From an uncultured Microbacterium sp. (GTDB lineage Bacteria > Actinomycetota > Actinomycetes > Actinomycetales > Microbacteriaceae), in NCBI GenBank assembly GCA_913774845.1, contig CAJYJO010000002.1:32345-96344 (forward strand): 64,000 bases of DNA. The letters run 5' to 3'. Of this stretch, positions 42,949 to 51,988 are shown piece by piece. A program made the position numbers and the translations under genes. The first letter of the stretch is position 1, and each line of letters starts with the position of its first letter. The notes under the pieces were generated by a model that saw nothing but the letters and a program-made list of their open reading frames with translations, made no database searches and was not told the DNA's origin.

Positions 42949-44181
42949 ATGTCTCACCTCCCCGGCCCGATCGACCCGCCCGCCCGCCTGCTCATGGGCC
43001 CCGGCCCGATCTCGGCGTACCCGAGCGTCCTCCGTGCCATGGGGGCGCCGCTCGTCGGGCAGTACGACCCGTTCATGACCGCCACCATGACCGAGACGCA
43101 GGAGCTGTACCGCCGGGTCTGGGGTACGTCGAACGACGCGACGCTCCTCATCGACGGCACGAGCCGCGCGGGAATCGAGGCGGCGATGATCTCGCTCATC
43201 CGGCCGGGCGACCGCGTTCTCGTGCCCGTGTTCGGCCGCTTCGGGCACCTGCTCGCCGAGATCGCCGAGCGGGCTCTCGCCGAGGTCCACACGATCGAGG
43301 TGCCCTGGGGACAGGTCTTCCCGGTGTCCACGATCCGCGAGGCGATCGAGCGGGTGAAGCCGCACCTCGTCGCGTGCGTGCAGGGCGACACCTCGACCAC
43401 CATGCTGCAGCCGCTCGACGAGATCGGCGAGATCTGCCACGCGCACGGTGCTCTCTTCTACACCGACGCGACGGCCTCGCTCGGGGGGAACCCCTTCGAG
43501 ATGGACGCCTGGGGACTGGATGCCGCGACCGCGGGCCTGCAGAAGTGCCTCGGCGGACCCTCCGGCTCGGCGCCGATCAGCCTGTCCGACCGTGCGGTGG
43601 AGGTGGTGCGCTCGCGCGCCCGGGTCGAGGCGGGGATCCGGGAGGAGGGCGATGCCGTGGCATCCGACTTCATCCGCTCGAACTACTTCGACCTCGCGAT
43701 GATCCTCGACTACTGGGGTCCGCGGCGCCTCAACCACCACACCGAGGCGACCACGATGCTCTATGGCGCTCGCGAGTGCGCGCGGGTGCTGCTCCTCGAA
43801 GGGCGCGACGACGTGATCGCACGCCACCGGTTGCACGGCGACGCGATGCTCGCGGGCGTTCAGGGTCTCGGACTCAGCGTCTTCGGCGACGTCGCGCACA
43901 AGATGACGAATGTCGTCGCGGTCGAGATCCCCGACGCCGTCGTGGGCGACGCCGTACGCAGCGAGCTGCTCAGCGATTTCGGGATCGAGATCGGCACCTC
44001 GTTCGGTCCGCTCCACGGCCGCGTCTGGCGGATCGGCACGATGGGCTACAACGCTCGCACGGACGCCGTGCTCACCACCCTCGCCGCCCTGGAGGCGGTG
44101 CTGCGGCGACACGGTGCCGCGGTGCCCGCCGGCGGCGGCGTCGAGGCGGCTCAGGGCGTCTACGCGGCGGCGCGGTCGTGA
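42949..44181 (+). CDS. pucG: (S)-ureidoglycine-glyoxylate aminotransferase
   Basis: A 410-aa class-V aminotransferase. N-terminal RLLMGPGPISAYPSVLRAM, the substrate loop GTSRAGIEAAMIS, DATASLGGNPFEMDAW and the PLP lysine in GLQKCLGGPSGSAP are seen. PucG transfers the amine of ureidoglycine (from allantoate amidohydrolase) to glyoxylate, giving glycine and oxalurate; neighbours on both sides support this over serine- or alanine-glyoxylate transaminases. GGAG precedes ATG 42949 at six nt. Confidence 0.93.
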   Translation: MSHLPGPIDPPARLLMGPGPISAYPSVLRAMGAPLVGQYDPFMTATMTETQELYRRVWGTSNDATLLIDGTSRAGIEAAMISLIRPGDRVLVPVFGRFGHLLAEIAERALAEVHTIEVPWGQVFPVSTIREAIERVKPHLVACVQGDTSTTMLQPLDEIGEICHAHGALFYTDATASLGGNPFEMDAWGLDAATAGLQKCLGGPSGSAPISLSDRAVEVVRSRARVEAGIREEGDAVASDFIRSNYFDLAMILDYWGPRRLNHHTEATTMLYGARECARVLLLEGRDDVIARHRLHGDAMLAGVQGLGLSVFGDVAHKMTNVVAVEIPDAVVGDAVRSELLSDFGIEIGTSFGPLHGRVWRIGTMGYNARTDAVLTTLAALEAVLRRHGAAVPAGGGVEAAQGVYAAARS

Positions 44182-44300
44182 TGCTCCTCGCCACCCCCGC
44201 GCCCGCCGACGCGCGCCTTGTGTGCGCCGGGCACCGCTCGCCGGGTGCATTCGCCGCGCGCCACGGCCGGCGTGGACGCGCGGGATGGCGGCGCCGATGA
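44181..44300 (+). CDS. 39-aa coupled frame between pucG and allC
   Basis: Begins in a TGATG overlap with pucG and ends in an ATGA overlap with allC. The product, starting MLLATPAPADARLVC, is basic and lacks features. It probably only keeps translation coupled, though a real micro-peptide cannot be excluded. Confidence 0.25.
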   Translation: MLLATPAPADARLVCAGHRSPGAFAARHGRRGRAGWRRR

Positions 44301-45580
44301 CCACCGCCACCCGCCTGCAGGTCGCGCCCGAGCTGATCGCGTCGGCCGCGCGCCGCGTGATGGGCCGCTGTGAGGAGCTCGCCCGCGTCACCTCGACGCC
44401 CGGGAGCATCACGCGCGTCTACCTCTCTCCCGAGCACGCCCGCGTGAACCGCCTCGCTGCGGAGTGGATGCGCGAGCTCGGCATGACCACGCGGCAAGAC
44501 GCCGCCGGCAACCAGGTCGGGCGTCTCGCCCCCAGGGGAGTCCCGGACGCCCCGGCGCTGCTGATGGGCTCGCACCTGGATACCGTCCCGGACGCCGGAC
44601 GCTTCGACGGCATCGTCGGGGTGCTGATGGCGCTGGAGGTCGTGCGGCTCCTCCGTCGCGTCGACGCCGAGGGCTCGGCATCCAGTCCCTTCCCCTTCGC
44701 CCTCGAGGTGATCGCCTTCAGCGACGAAGAGGGCACGCGGTTCGGCAAGGCGCTGCTGGGGTCGTCGGCCGTGGCCGGGCAATGGGACGACACATGGTGG
44801 GAGCTGACGGATGCCGACGGCTCGACGCTGCGCGAGGCCTTCCGCGAGTTCGGGCTCGACCCCGGCCGCGTGGGCGAGGCCGCGCGGCGACCGGACGAGC
44901 TGGTCGGCTACCTGGAGGCGCACATCGAGCAGGGGCCGGAGCTGCACCGGAGCGGCCAGGCGCTCGCCGCGGTGTCGTCGATCGCGTCGGCGCGGCGGTT
45001 CCAGCTGGTCGTCGAGGGCGAGGCGCGGCATGCCGGCGGCACGCCCTACGACATGCGCCGCGACGCCCTGCTCGGTGCGAGCGAGGCCGCTCTCGCGGTC
45101 GAGCGCATCTGCCGCGGTGAGCACCACATCGTGGGGACCGTCGGTCAGCTCGAGGCCTTCCCGGGGGCGGTGAACGTCGTGCCGGGCGAGGCGCACTTCT
45201 CGCTCGACCTGCGCGGAGAGTTCGATGACTCCCGCGACCACGCCTGGGAGGAGCTCTCGCTGGAGCTCGACGCGATCATGGGTCGCCGCGGCCTGCGCTG
45301 GAACGCGCGGGAGGTCCACAGCGCCCCCGCGGTGTTCTGCGCTCCGCTGCTGCAGGACGTCGTACGCGCCGGAATCGGGGGCGAGGCCCCCACCCTCTTC
45401 AGCCGCGCCGGGCACGACGCGATGTCGATCGGCGCGATCACCGACGTCGGGATGCTGTTCCTCCGCAACCCCGACGGCATCAGCCACCACCCCGACGAGG
45501 CGGTGGCGGGGGCCGACGTGGCCGCGGGGATCCGCGCGCTCGCCGAGGCCGTGCTGCACCTGGGGGCCGAGCCGCGCTGA
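44297..45580 (+). CDS. allC: allantoate amidohydrolase
   Basis: A 427-aa M20-fold metalloenzyme (hydantoinase/carbamoylase family) converting allantoate to S-ureidoglycine, carbon dioxide and ammonia. Metal ligands: GSHLDTVPDAGRFDG, FSDEEGTRFG, YLEAHIEQGP, and HHPDEAV near the C terminus. Immediately after pucG, whose substrate it produces. ATG 44297 overlaps the short preceding frame; an in-frame ATG at 44285 is an alternative. Confidence 0.93.
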   Translation: MTTATRLQVAPELIASAARRVMGRCEELARVTSTPGSITRVYLSPEHARVNRLAAEWMRELGMTTRQDAAGNQVGRLAPRGVPDAPALLMGSHLDTVPDAGRFDGIVGVLMALEVVRLLRRVDAEGSASSPFPFALEVIAFSDEEGTRFGKALLGSSAVAGQWDDTWWELTDADGSTLREAFREFGLDPGRVGEAARRPDELVGYLEAHIEQGPELHRSGQALAAVSSIASARRFQLVVEGEARHAGGTPYDMRRDALLGASEAALAVERICRGEHHIVGTVGQLEAFPGAVNVVPGEAHFSLDLRGEFDDSRDHAWEELSLELDAIMGRRGLRWNAREVHSAPAVFCAPLLQDVVRAGIGGEAPTLFSRAGHDAMSIGAITDVGMLFLRNPDGISHHPDEAVAGADVAAGIRALAEAVLHLGAEPR

Positions 45581-45834
45581 GCCGGCCCGGCGGCGGCGCC
45601 GGGTTCTGAGGGGCGCTGCGGGTGGCCCCGGGGCGTCGTATGTGGCCCCGGGGCCATCTACGAGCGCGGGTGCCGGGGTCGGTCGCGCGGCGATGCGTCC
45701 GGTCCGCCCCCCGCGAGCGCGAGTGCCGGTGCGGATCGCGCGGTGTGCATCTGGTGGGGCGCTGCGGGTGGCCCCGGGGCGTCGTATGTGGCCCCGGGGC
45801 CACCTGCGAGCGCGACGGGTCCGCGCACCCCACC
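45581..45834. other. intergenic stretch between convergent allC and xdh genes
   Basis: It contains two 47-bp identical repeats (45610-45656 and 45756-45802) and, between them, two related stretches with GAGCGCG and GATCGCGCGG-like motifs. No gene. Confidence 0.7.
45610..45802. repeat. two identical 47-bp direct repeats
   Basis: 45610-45656 and 45756-45802 are the same 47 bp, starting GGGGCGCTGCGGGTGGCCCC; each contains two GTGGCCCCGGGGC palindromes 21 bp apart. Identity points to recent duplication or ongoing conversion. Confidence 0.9.
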
Positions 45835-48657
45835 TCACTCCCCGCCCGCCAACCTCCACACCCGGTCGCGCGAGAACGGCAGCTCGTACCCGCGGCGCCC
45901 GAGCGCGCGCGACACGGCGTTGCCGATCGCCGCGCCCACCGGGTTGTACGGCGACTCGCTCATCGACTTCGCCCCGAACGGGCCGAGGGTGTCGTCGGTC
46001 TCGGCGAAGTACACCTCGGTGTCGGGAACGTCGGCGAACTGCGGTACGCGGTACGTGCGGAACACCGGGTTCTGCACGACGCCGTCCTCGAGGTACACCT
46101 CCTCGTACAACGCGCCGCCGAGGGCCTGGGCCGCGCCGCCCTCGATCTGTCCGCGGCACTGGGCGGGGTTGATGACGACCCCGGCATCCGCCGACTGGAT
46201 CGACTGCAGCACCTTCACGGTCCCCGTCTCGGGGTCGACGGCCACGCGGACCGCGTGCACGTTGAACGCGAGCGAACGGACCTCGCCGAACTCCGCGCCG
46301 TCCGCGGTGAGCTCGTCCGCGCCGCCGGCCTCGACGACGCGGGCCCACGACACGACCTCACCTCCGCAACGGATTCCGGATGCCACGACCTCGGCCGCCG
46401 CGGCATCCGTCCCCGTGAGGTCGGCGGCGAGGGCGAGCATCCGCCGCTTCAGCGCGAGGCACGCGCCGTACAGCGCCTTGCCGGCGACCACCGTCCCCGC
46501 GGAGGCGAAGGCCCCGGTGTCGTGGCGCACCGCGTCGGTGTCGGCGGTCCACAGCTCGAGGCGATCGGGGGCGGCGTCGAGGACGGTCGCCGCGATCTGC
46601 CGGTGCACGGTCGAGGTGCCGTTGCCGAACTCCGCCGTGCCGACCCGCAGCAGGTAGGTGCCGTCGGGGCGCAGCGTCGCGCTCGTGTGGGCGATGTGCC
46701 CGCGCGGAGCCATCGTCGCGATCATCGCGGCGGCCATGCCCTCCCCGACGAGCCAGCCCGGCGGAGCCTCGACGCCGTTGCCCCGTCCCAGGGCGTCCTG
46801 CGCGAGATCGAGGCACTGGTCCAGGCCGTAGCTGCCCCAGATCAGATCCTCCTCGTGGGGTTCCTCGCCGGTGTCCGGGTGGAGGGAGTCGCCCTCACGC
46901 ACGGCGTTGAGGCGCCGCAGGTCGAAGGGGTCGATGTCGAGCTCCTGCGCGAGGGCGTCCATCGCCGACTCGACGGCGAAGACCACCTGGCCGAGCCCGT
47001 ACCCGCGGAACGCGCCCGAGGGCGGGTTGTTCGTGTAGACCGCCTCGGCGTCGATCCACTTCGTCGGCACGCGGTACAGCGTCGTCGACTCCGCGCAGGA
47101 GTGGAAGAGCACGCCGATCGCGTGATTGCCGTACGCGCCGGTGTCGCTCAGCACGTCGATCTTCATCGCGGCGAGGGTGCCGTCGGCATCCGATCCGAGG
47201 GTGACGCGGACCCGCATCGGATGCCGGAGCGAGGCGCGCACGAACTGATCGGTGCGGGAGAACTCGTACGCGACGGGCCGCCCGAGCTTGCGCACGGCGA
47301 GAGCGGTGAGGTCCTCGGTGAAGAGCTCCTGCTTTCCGCCGAAGCCCCCGCCCACGCGCGTCGCGTACACGCGGACGTCGTCCTGCGCGAGGTCGAAGAC
47401 GTGTGCGAGCTCGTCGCGCACGAGGAACGGCACCTGGGTCGAGGAGCGGATGACCAGGCGTCCGTCGTCGTCGAGCCACCCGACCGCTCCGTGCGTCTCG
47501 AGGGCCGCGTGCGTGACGCGCGAGGAGCGCCACTCACCGGTCACGGTCGTGTGACTGGCGGCGAGGGCGGCGTCGATGTCACCGCCGTGACCCAGGTGGA
47601 ACCCGGCGACGACGTTGCGCCCCGCCTCCATCACGCGCTCCTCGGGGGTGCGGTCGGGATGCAGCAGCGGCGCCCCGGGACGCCGGGCGGCCTCGGGATC
47701 GAACACCGCGGGCAGCACCTCGTACTCGACGCGGACCGCTCGGCATCCGGCATCCGCGGCCTCCGCCGTGTCGGCCACGACCGCGACCACCCGCTGACCC
47801 ACGTGGCGCACGACGTCGTCGAGCATGCGCGTGTCGTCGGGGTCGTCGGTGCGGTGCTCGTGGCGGCCGGTCGAGTAGCGCACGTCGGGGACGTCCTCGT
47901 GCGTGAAGACGGCGACCACGCCCGGCACGGCGAGCGCGGCGGATGTGTCGATCGAGACCACCCGGGCGTGCGCGTGAGGCGAGGTCACGACGCGCAGCAC
48001 GAGCGGGGTGCCGCCCGGCACCGGCTCATCGAAGGTGAACGGCTCGCGTCCCTGGACGATGCGGCGCGCGGCCTCGGGGACGGTCGAGCTGCCGATGCGT
48101 CCGGCCACGGATGCCGCTGCCCCGGTTTCCCGCTCATCCGAGGGAATCGTCTCGTGCCCCGGGCACGTGCCGGCGCAGCCGGCGGGCGCCTGGGCGGGCG
48201 ACGCGGCCCCGGTCTCGCGCACCGGACCGAGCACCGAGGCCCGGATCGCCTCGCGGATCGGCCGGTATCCCGTGCACCGGCACAGATTGCCCTTCATGCG
48301 CCGGTCGAGGTCGCCGAGGTCGTCGGCGGTGAGAGTGGATGCCGTCACGCTCATGCCGGGGGTGCAGAAGCCGCACTGGAAACCGAAGCCGGATGCCAAG
48401 GCCTCCTGCACGGGATGGAGCTCGTCGCCCGGGGCGAGTCCGGCGGCGGTCGTCACTGCCCGGCCGTCCAGACGGATCGCCGGAACGATGCACGAGTGGG
48501 TCGGCGTCCCGTCGATGAGGACCGAGCACGCGCCGCAGTCGCCCGCGTCGCAGCCCTTCTTGACCTCGACGTGGCCGGTCTCGCGCAGCAGCGTGCGCGC
48601 GCACTGGCCGGGGCGGGGGTCGGCCTCGACCGCGGTCCCGTTGACGTGGAACTTCAC
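45835..48657 (-). CDS. xanthine dehydrogenase, fused 2Fe-2S and molybdopterin subunits
   Basis: A 940-aa fusion that should oxidise hypoxanthine and xanthine to urate. N-terminal ~160 residues: ferredoxin-type 2Fe-2S domain (GCDAGDCGACSVL) and helical second cluster (QCGFCTPGM, CRCTGYRPI). Then a ~40-residue linker and the molybdopterin-binding domain with RVGGGFGGKQ, SGAFRGYG and FGAKSMSESP holding the catalytic glutamate. In many bacteria these are separate proteins; here the FAD subunit remains separate upstream. GTG start overlaps the FAD subunit stop (GTGA). Xanthine as substrate is inferred from context. Confidence 0.92.
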   Translation of the reverse strand: MKFHVNGTAVEADPRPGQCARTLLRETGHVEVKKGCDAGDCGACSVLIDGTPTHSCIVPAIRLDGRAVTTAAGLAPGDELHPVQEALASGFGFQCGFCTPGMSVTASTLTADDLGDLDRRMKGNLCRCTGYRPIREAIRASVLGPVRETGAASPAQAPAGCAGTCPGHETIPSDERETGAAASVAGRIGSSTVPEAARRIVQGREPFTFDEPVPGGTPLVLRVVTSPHAHARVVSIDTSAALAVPGVVAVFTHEDVPDVRYSTGRHEHRTDDPDDTRMLDDVVRHVGQRVVAVVADTAEAADAGCRAVRVEYEVLPAVFDPEAARRPGAPLLHPDRTPEERVMEAGRNVVAGFHLGHGGDIDAALAASHTTVTGEWRSSRVTHAALETHGAVGWLDDDGRLVIRSSTQVPFLVRDELAHVFDLAQDDVRVYATRVGGGFGGKQELFTEDLTALAVRKLGRPVAYEFSRTDQFVRASLRHPMRVRVTLGSDADGTLAAMKIDVLSDTGAYGNHAIGVLFHSCAESTTLYRVPTKWIDAEAVYTNNPPSGAFRGYGLGQVVFAVESAMDALAQELDIDPFDLRRLNAVREGDSLHPDTGEEPHEEDLIWGSYGLDQCLDLAQDALGRGNGVEAPPGWLVGEGMAAAMIATMAPRGHIAHTSATLRPDGTYLLRVGTAEFGNGTSTVHRQIAATVLDAAPDRLELWTADTDAVRHDTGAFASAGTVVAGKALYGACLALKRRMLALAADLTGTDAAAAEVVASGIRCGGEVVSWARVVEAGGADELTADGAEFGEVRSLAFNVHAVRVAVDPETGTVKVLQSIQSADAGVVINPAQCRGQIEGGAAQALGGALYEEVYLEDGVVQNPVFRTYRVPQFADVPDTEVYFAETDDTLGPFGAKSMSESPYNPVGAAIGNAVSRALGRRGYELPFSRDRVWRLAGGE

Positions 48658-49487
48658 GCGGTGCCCTCCCGGGCCTCGCGCAGGAAGCCCTGGCGCAGCC
48701 GCTCGGCGAGCACGACGCTGACGCCGCGTCGCCAGTCGGCGCTGCCGAGCGGGTCGGTGTAGAAGTCGGTCGCCCGGGCGACGGCATCCCGCAGCTCGCC
48801 GGCACCCGGCATCCGCGAGAAGCGCAGCACGCGAGGGCGGCGCACCGCGGCCGTCACGACGAAGACCGCCGCGCCGTCGGCATCGAGTCGGGCGGTGACC
48901 ACGGCGCCCGAGCGGCCGAGCTCCGCCAGGGCGATCTTCTGCAGACCCACGCGCGAGGACAGGGCATGGGTGGGGATGTCGAGGGCGCGCAGCACCTCGC
49001 CCGGGGCGAGCGAGGTCTCCTGGTTGTCGACCACGAGATCCGCCACGGCGATCCGGCGCTCGCCGCCGTCGGGCGTCCACACCAGGGCCACGGCATCCAG
49101 GGTCGAGAGCATCGCGATCATCGCCCCGGCGGCGAAGGCCTGGCAGACGTTCCCGCCGACGGTGGCGGTGTTCCAGATCTTGAACGACGCCAGCAGGGCG
49201 TCGGCGGCGGGACGGGCGAGGGCGAGCGAGGTCCACGGCGCGGGGGCGTCGTTCTCGGCCCACTCCAGCAGTCGGGCGATGGTGCAGGTCGCCCCGATAC
49301 GCAGCCCCTGCGGGGTGACCTCGAGGTCGGGCCAGTCCAGGGTCGTGAGGTCGACGAAGCCCGTCGTCGCCGGTTGCGGCTCGCTCATGAGCCAGGTGCC
49401 GCCGGCGATCACGACCTCGCCGGGGGTCAGGGCGAGGTCGGCGCGGGTGCGCGCCGCGCGATACGAGGTGACGGTGGTGATGTCCAC
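48654..49487 (-). CDS. xanthine dehydrogenase FAD-binding subunit
   Basis: A 277-aa FAD subunit of the molybdenum hydroxylase family. It shows AGGTWLM near residue 30, the FAD contact ATVGGNVCQA, and the CO-dehydrogenase-flavoprotein-type C-terminal domain. It passes electrons from the Fe-S centres of the downstream subunit to NAD or another acceptor. Third partner is the fused subunit, with which it overlaps; 3 nt separate it from the PNPOx-like gene. Confidence 0.92.
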   Translation of the reverse strand: MDITTVTSYRAARTRADLALTPGEVVIAGGTWLMSEPQPATTGFVDLTTLDWPDLEVTPQGLRIGATCTIARLLEWAENDAPAPWTSLALARPAADALLASFKIWNTATVGGNVCQAFAAGAMIAMLSTLDAVALVWTPDGGERRIAVADLVVDNQETSLAPGEVLRALDIPTHALSSRVGLQKIALAELGRSGAVVTARLDADGAAVFVVTAAVRRPRVLRFSRMPGAGELRDAVARATDFYTDPLGSADWRRGVSVVLAERLRQGFLREAREGTA

Positions 49488-49490
49488 GGT

Positions 49491-50105
49491 TCAGCCCGCG
49501 AGCTTCCGACCCGACCAGCGACCGTCGGTGAGCGTGTAGTGCTGGCGGGAACTGGGCCCCTGCGCGTCGCCGCGCCAGAAGGTGAGCGTGAGCGGGCGCA
49601 GACGGAAGCCGACCCAGCGGTCGGGCGGATCGAGCGTCGGGTGCGTCTCGTCGAACTCGGCCCAGAGGTGCCGCCGGGCGCCCTCGGGCAGCTGCGCCGT
49701 CTCGTCCGTGTTGACCCACGCCAGGGTCTGCAGATACCGGGAACGTTCGGCGTACACGGCGGCGGCCTCGGCCGCGGAGGTCCGCTCGACGATTCCGCGC
49801 GCCACCACCTGGCGGCCCACCTCCGGCCACGCCACCGACATCGCCGCCACGGGGGACGCGGCCAGTTCGGCGACCTTCGCGCTCGCCGCGTCGGTGTGGA
49901 AGGTGAGGCCGGTGGCATCCCCGGAGCTGACGAGTACGTGCCGGAGCGAGGGGAGACCGTCGCGACCGACCGTCGCCAGCGCCGCGAGGGGACGGAGCTC
50001 GCTGTCGTGCGGCGGGAGCCAGCGCGCGAGGAGGGCGAGCGGGTCGGCGACGAGCGCGTCGATGTCGTCGACGTCGGAACCGAACGTGGTGCCGGCGGTG
50101 ATCAT
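49491..50105 (-). CDS. pyridoxamine 5'-phosphate oxidase-family flavoprotein
   Basis: A 204-aa split-barrel protein resembling PdxH: RPLAALATVGRDGLPSLRHV at the N terminus, the FMN-contact FHTDAASAKVAEL, and a C-terminal domain with WVGFRLRPLTLTFW. It might make pyridoxal phosphate (the PucG cofactor) or be a flavin-dependent enzyme of another kind. First gene of the xdh operon. GGAGG five nt before ATG 50105; a G15 tract lies right next to that site. Confidence 0.85.
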   Translation of the reverse strand: MITAGTTFGSDVDDIDALVADPLALLARWLPPHDSELRPLAALATVGRDGLPSLRHVLVSSGDATGLTFHTDAASAKVAELAASPVAAMSVAWPEVGRQVVARGIVERTSAAEAAAVYAERSRYLQTLAWVNTDETAQLPEGARRHLWAEFDETHPTLDPPDRWVGFRLRPLTLTFWRGDAQGPSSRQHYTLTDGRWSGRKLAG

Positions 50106-50115
50106 GGCGACCTCC

Positions 50116-50130
50116 GGGGGGGGGGGGGGG
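50116..50130. other. homopolymer run of 15 G
   Basis: Uninterrupted G15 on the plus strand (C15 upstream of the Shine-Dalgarno of the minus-strand PNPOx-like gene). Runs of this length are prone to length change in vivo and to sequencing error. Confidence 0.95.
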
Positions 50131-50165
50131 TGAGCTGCGGGTACCGCCGAGGGTAGGAGTCGCGC

Positions 50166-50181
50166 GTTTCGGCGATGTTGC
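50166..50181 (-). promoter_or_regulatory. GlnR-like box upstream of the PNPOx/xdh operon
   Basis: On the minus strand GCAAC, ATCGCC, GAAAC: 9 of the 10 conserved positions of GTNAC-N6-GAAAC allowing N. It lies 61-76 nt upstream of the operon start. Confidence 0.5.
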
Positions 50182-50265
50182 CGTCGTGAACAACCGGCGA
50201 AACACGGGCCCGCCTTCGACGGTCCTGGGCGCCCCGCAACCCCGCAAACAGCCCGCTACCCGCCC

Positions 50266-50294
50266 GGAACACCGCGGAAACACGCCATTGTTAC
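50266..50294 (+). promoter_or_regulatory. GlnR-like boxes upstream of the 8-oxoguanine deaminase-like gene
   Basis: GGAAC, six bases, GAAAC (50266-50281), then GTTAC at 50290-50294, the latter 10 nt before the ATG. A doubled arrangement is common at GlnR-controlled promoters. Confidence 0.45.
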
Positions 50295-50304
50295 CGTCAT
50301 CAAC

Positions 50305-51681
50305 ATGTCGCTCCTCGTCACGAACGCACGTCTCATCACCGTCCCCGCGGGCACCGACGACCCCGGCTACATCGAGCGCGGATACATGCTCGTCCGCGAC
50401 GGCCGCATCGCGGCGATCGGCGCCGGCGACCCCGACCCGGGCCTCACCGCCGACGAGATCCTCGACGTCGACGGCAAGTTCGTCGCCCCCGGTTTCGTCT
50501 CGAGCCACAGCCACCTCTTCACGAGCGGCTCGCGCGGGCTCGGCGTCGACCAGACGCTCTACGGCTGGTGCACGTCGATGTTCAGCGTGCTCACCAACGG
50601 ATCGCCCGACCACATCTACTGGGCGACCCTGCACGGCTCGCTCGACTTCCTCGCCAACGGCGTGACGACGGCGTACAACTTCACCGACCCGCTCCTGCCC
50701 TGGGAGCCGATGGTCGACGGCAAGCGCGCCGACGGCGGCGGCATCCTGCGCGATCACGCCTGGCACACGCGCCAGAGCGACGGATGCCACGACGCCGGCC
50801 TCCGCTTCGTCGACTCGATCGCGCTGGACGCCACCGTCGGCACCGACGAGGAGATCTTCGCCCGCTTCGAGGCGTCCCTCGACCACGTGCTCGCGATGGA
50901 CCCCGACATCGCCCTCGGCGCCTCGATCATGGGGCAGGTGCAGTGGTCGACCCGCCCCGACGCCGCCGAGATCGAGGTGGCCGTGATGGACCGCTTCGGC
51001 GTCACCAACCAGGCGCATTTCCTCGAGACGTTCGAGGCGATCGAGCACCAGCAGACGAAGTTCCAGCTCTACAAGAACGCCGGAGCCCTGCGCCCCGGCA
51101 TGATGTTCGGCCACTTCATCCAGACGACGCCGCAGATCATCCAGGATGCCGCTGCCGGCGGCGCCAGCATGTCGTGGCAGCCCGCATCGAACGGGCGCCT
51201 GGCGTCGGGCATCGCCCACGTCCCCGAGATGCTGGACGCCGGGATGAAGGTCGGCATGGGTCTCGACGACCAGGCCTGCACCGACGTCGCCGACCCGTGG
51301 CAGAACATGCGCATGGGCATGTTCATGCAGCGCGCCCGCACCCACGATCCGCTGTCGATGATGCCCGAGCGGGTGCTGCGCCTGCACACCCTCGGCGGAG
51401 CCGAGATCATGGGCGTCGACGACCGCGTCGGCAGCCTCGAGGTGGGTAAGTTCGCCGACTTCGTCGTCGTCGACCCGCGCACGCCCGACATCGGTCCGCT
51501 CTGGAACCCCGTGCGCAGCTACGTGCTCGCCTGCGGCCTGCGCAACCTGCAGCGGGTCTACGTCGGCGGGAAGCTCGTGAACGAGAACGGCGTCTCGACC
51601 AACCCCCTGGCCGAGGAGGCCTCGCGCAAGCTCCACGAGGAGCTGCCGGCGCTCGCCGAGGAGTACGGCGTCATTCTCTGA
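50305..51681 (+). CDS. amidohydrolase, guanine/8-oxoguanine deaminase-like
   Basis: A 458-aa metal-dependent deaminase of the AtzA/TrzA/SsnA group. Seen: FVSSHSHLFTSG with the HxH metal site, NQAHFLETFE (H and E of the third motif), FGHFIQTTPQ with the second histidine, and GLDDQACTD with the catalytic aspartate. Purine context suggests deamination of guanine or 8-oxoguanine, giving xanthine or urate for the enzymes nearby. Chlorinated-triazine hydrolases share the fold, so substrate is uncertain. Short Ala-rich 5' region carries GlnR-like boxes. Confidence 0.87.
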   Translation: MSLLVTNARLITVPAGTDDPGYIERGYMLVRDGRIAAIGAGDPDPGLTADEILDVDGKFVAPGFVSSHSHLFTSGSRGLGVDQTLYGWCTSMFSVLTNGSPDHIYWATLHGSLDFLANGVTTAYNFTDPLLPWEPMVDGKRADGGGILRDHAWHTRQSDGCHDAGLRFVDSIALDATVGTDEEIFARFEASLDHVLAMDPDIALGASIMGQVQWSTRPDAAEIEVAVMDRFGVTNQAHFLETFEAIEHQQTKFQLYKNAGALRPGMMFGHFIQTTPQIIQDAAAGGASMSWQPASNGRLASGIAHVPEMLDAGMKVGMGLDDQACTDVADPWQNMRMGMFMQRARTHDPLSMMPERVLRLHTLGGAEIMGVDDRVGSLEVGKFADFVVVDPRTPDIGPLWNPVRSYVLACGLRNLQRVYVGGKLVNENGVSTNPLAEEASRKLHEELPALAEEYGVIL

Positions 51682-51703
51682 GGGGCAGCTGATCCGGAAC
51701 GCG

Positions 51704-51988
51704 TCAGGCCCAGAGGCGCGCGGCGGCCGTCTCGGCGGCGCGGAACGCCTGTCCTGCTCGCGTGGCCCCCTCCGTCGCGTGTTCCAGAGCACTGCGCAGT
51801 CGCGTCATGCTCTCGGTCCACTCCCGTTGCGCGAGGTCGTAGGCGTCACGGGCCCGGCCGCTCCATTCCGCGCGGCCCGCCGCGACGGCGCTGTCGAGAT
51901 CGTCGAGGTGATCCTGGATGCGGTTCGTCGCGGTGCGCAGGGCCTCGACGAAGGCGTCGTGCCGGTCGCTGTCGAAGCTGATCGTCAT
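51704..51988 (-). CDS. WXG100-family protein, 94 aa
   Basis: A helical hairpin protein with WSG between two helices (AAGRAEWSGRARDAYDLA), the WXG100 signature of type VII secretion substrates. Its ATG overlaps the immunity gene stop (ATGA). Such proteins form dimers and accompany larger toxins to the secretion apparatus. No ESX core genes are in the window. Confidence 0.85.
   Translation of the reverse strand: MTISFDSDRHDAFVEALRTATNRIQDHLDDLDSAVAAGRAEWSGRARDAYDLAQREWTESMTRLRSALEHATEGATRAGQAFRAAETAAARLWA

Noticed and set aside
45622-48762. Open frame of over 1000 codons antisense to the xanthine dehydrogenase gene
   Set aside because: Its sequence is Arg/Val/Glu/Gly-rich with no motifs. The opposite strand holds clear 2Fe-2S and molybdopterin motifs. 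Long antisense frames are expected in DNA with G/C-rich third codon positions.
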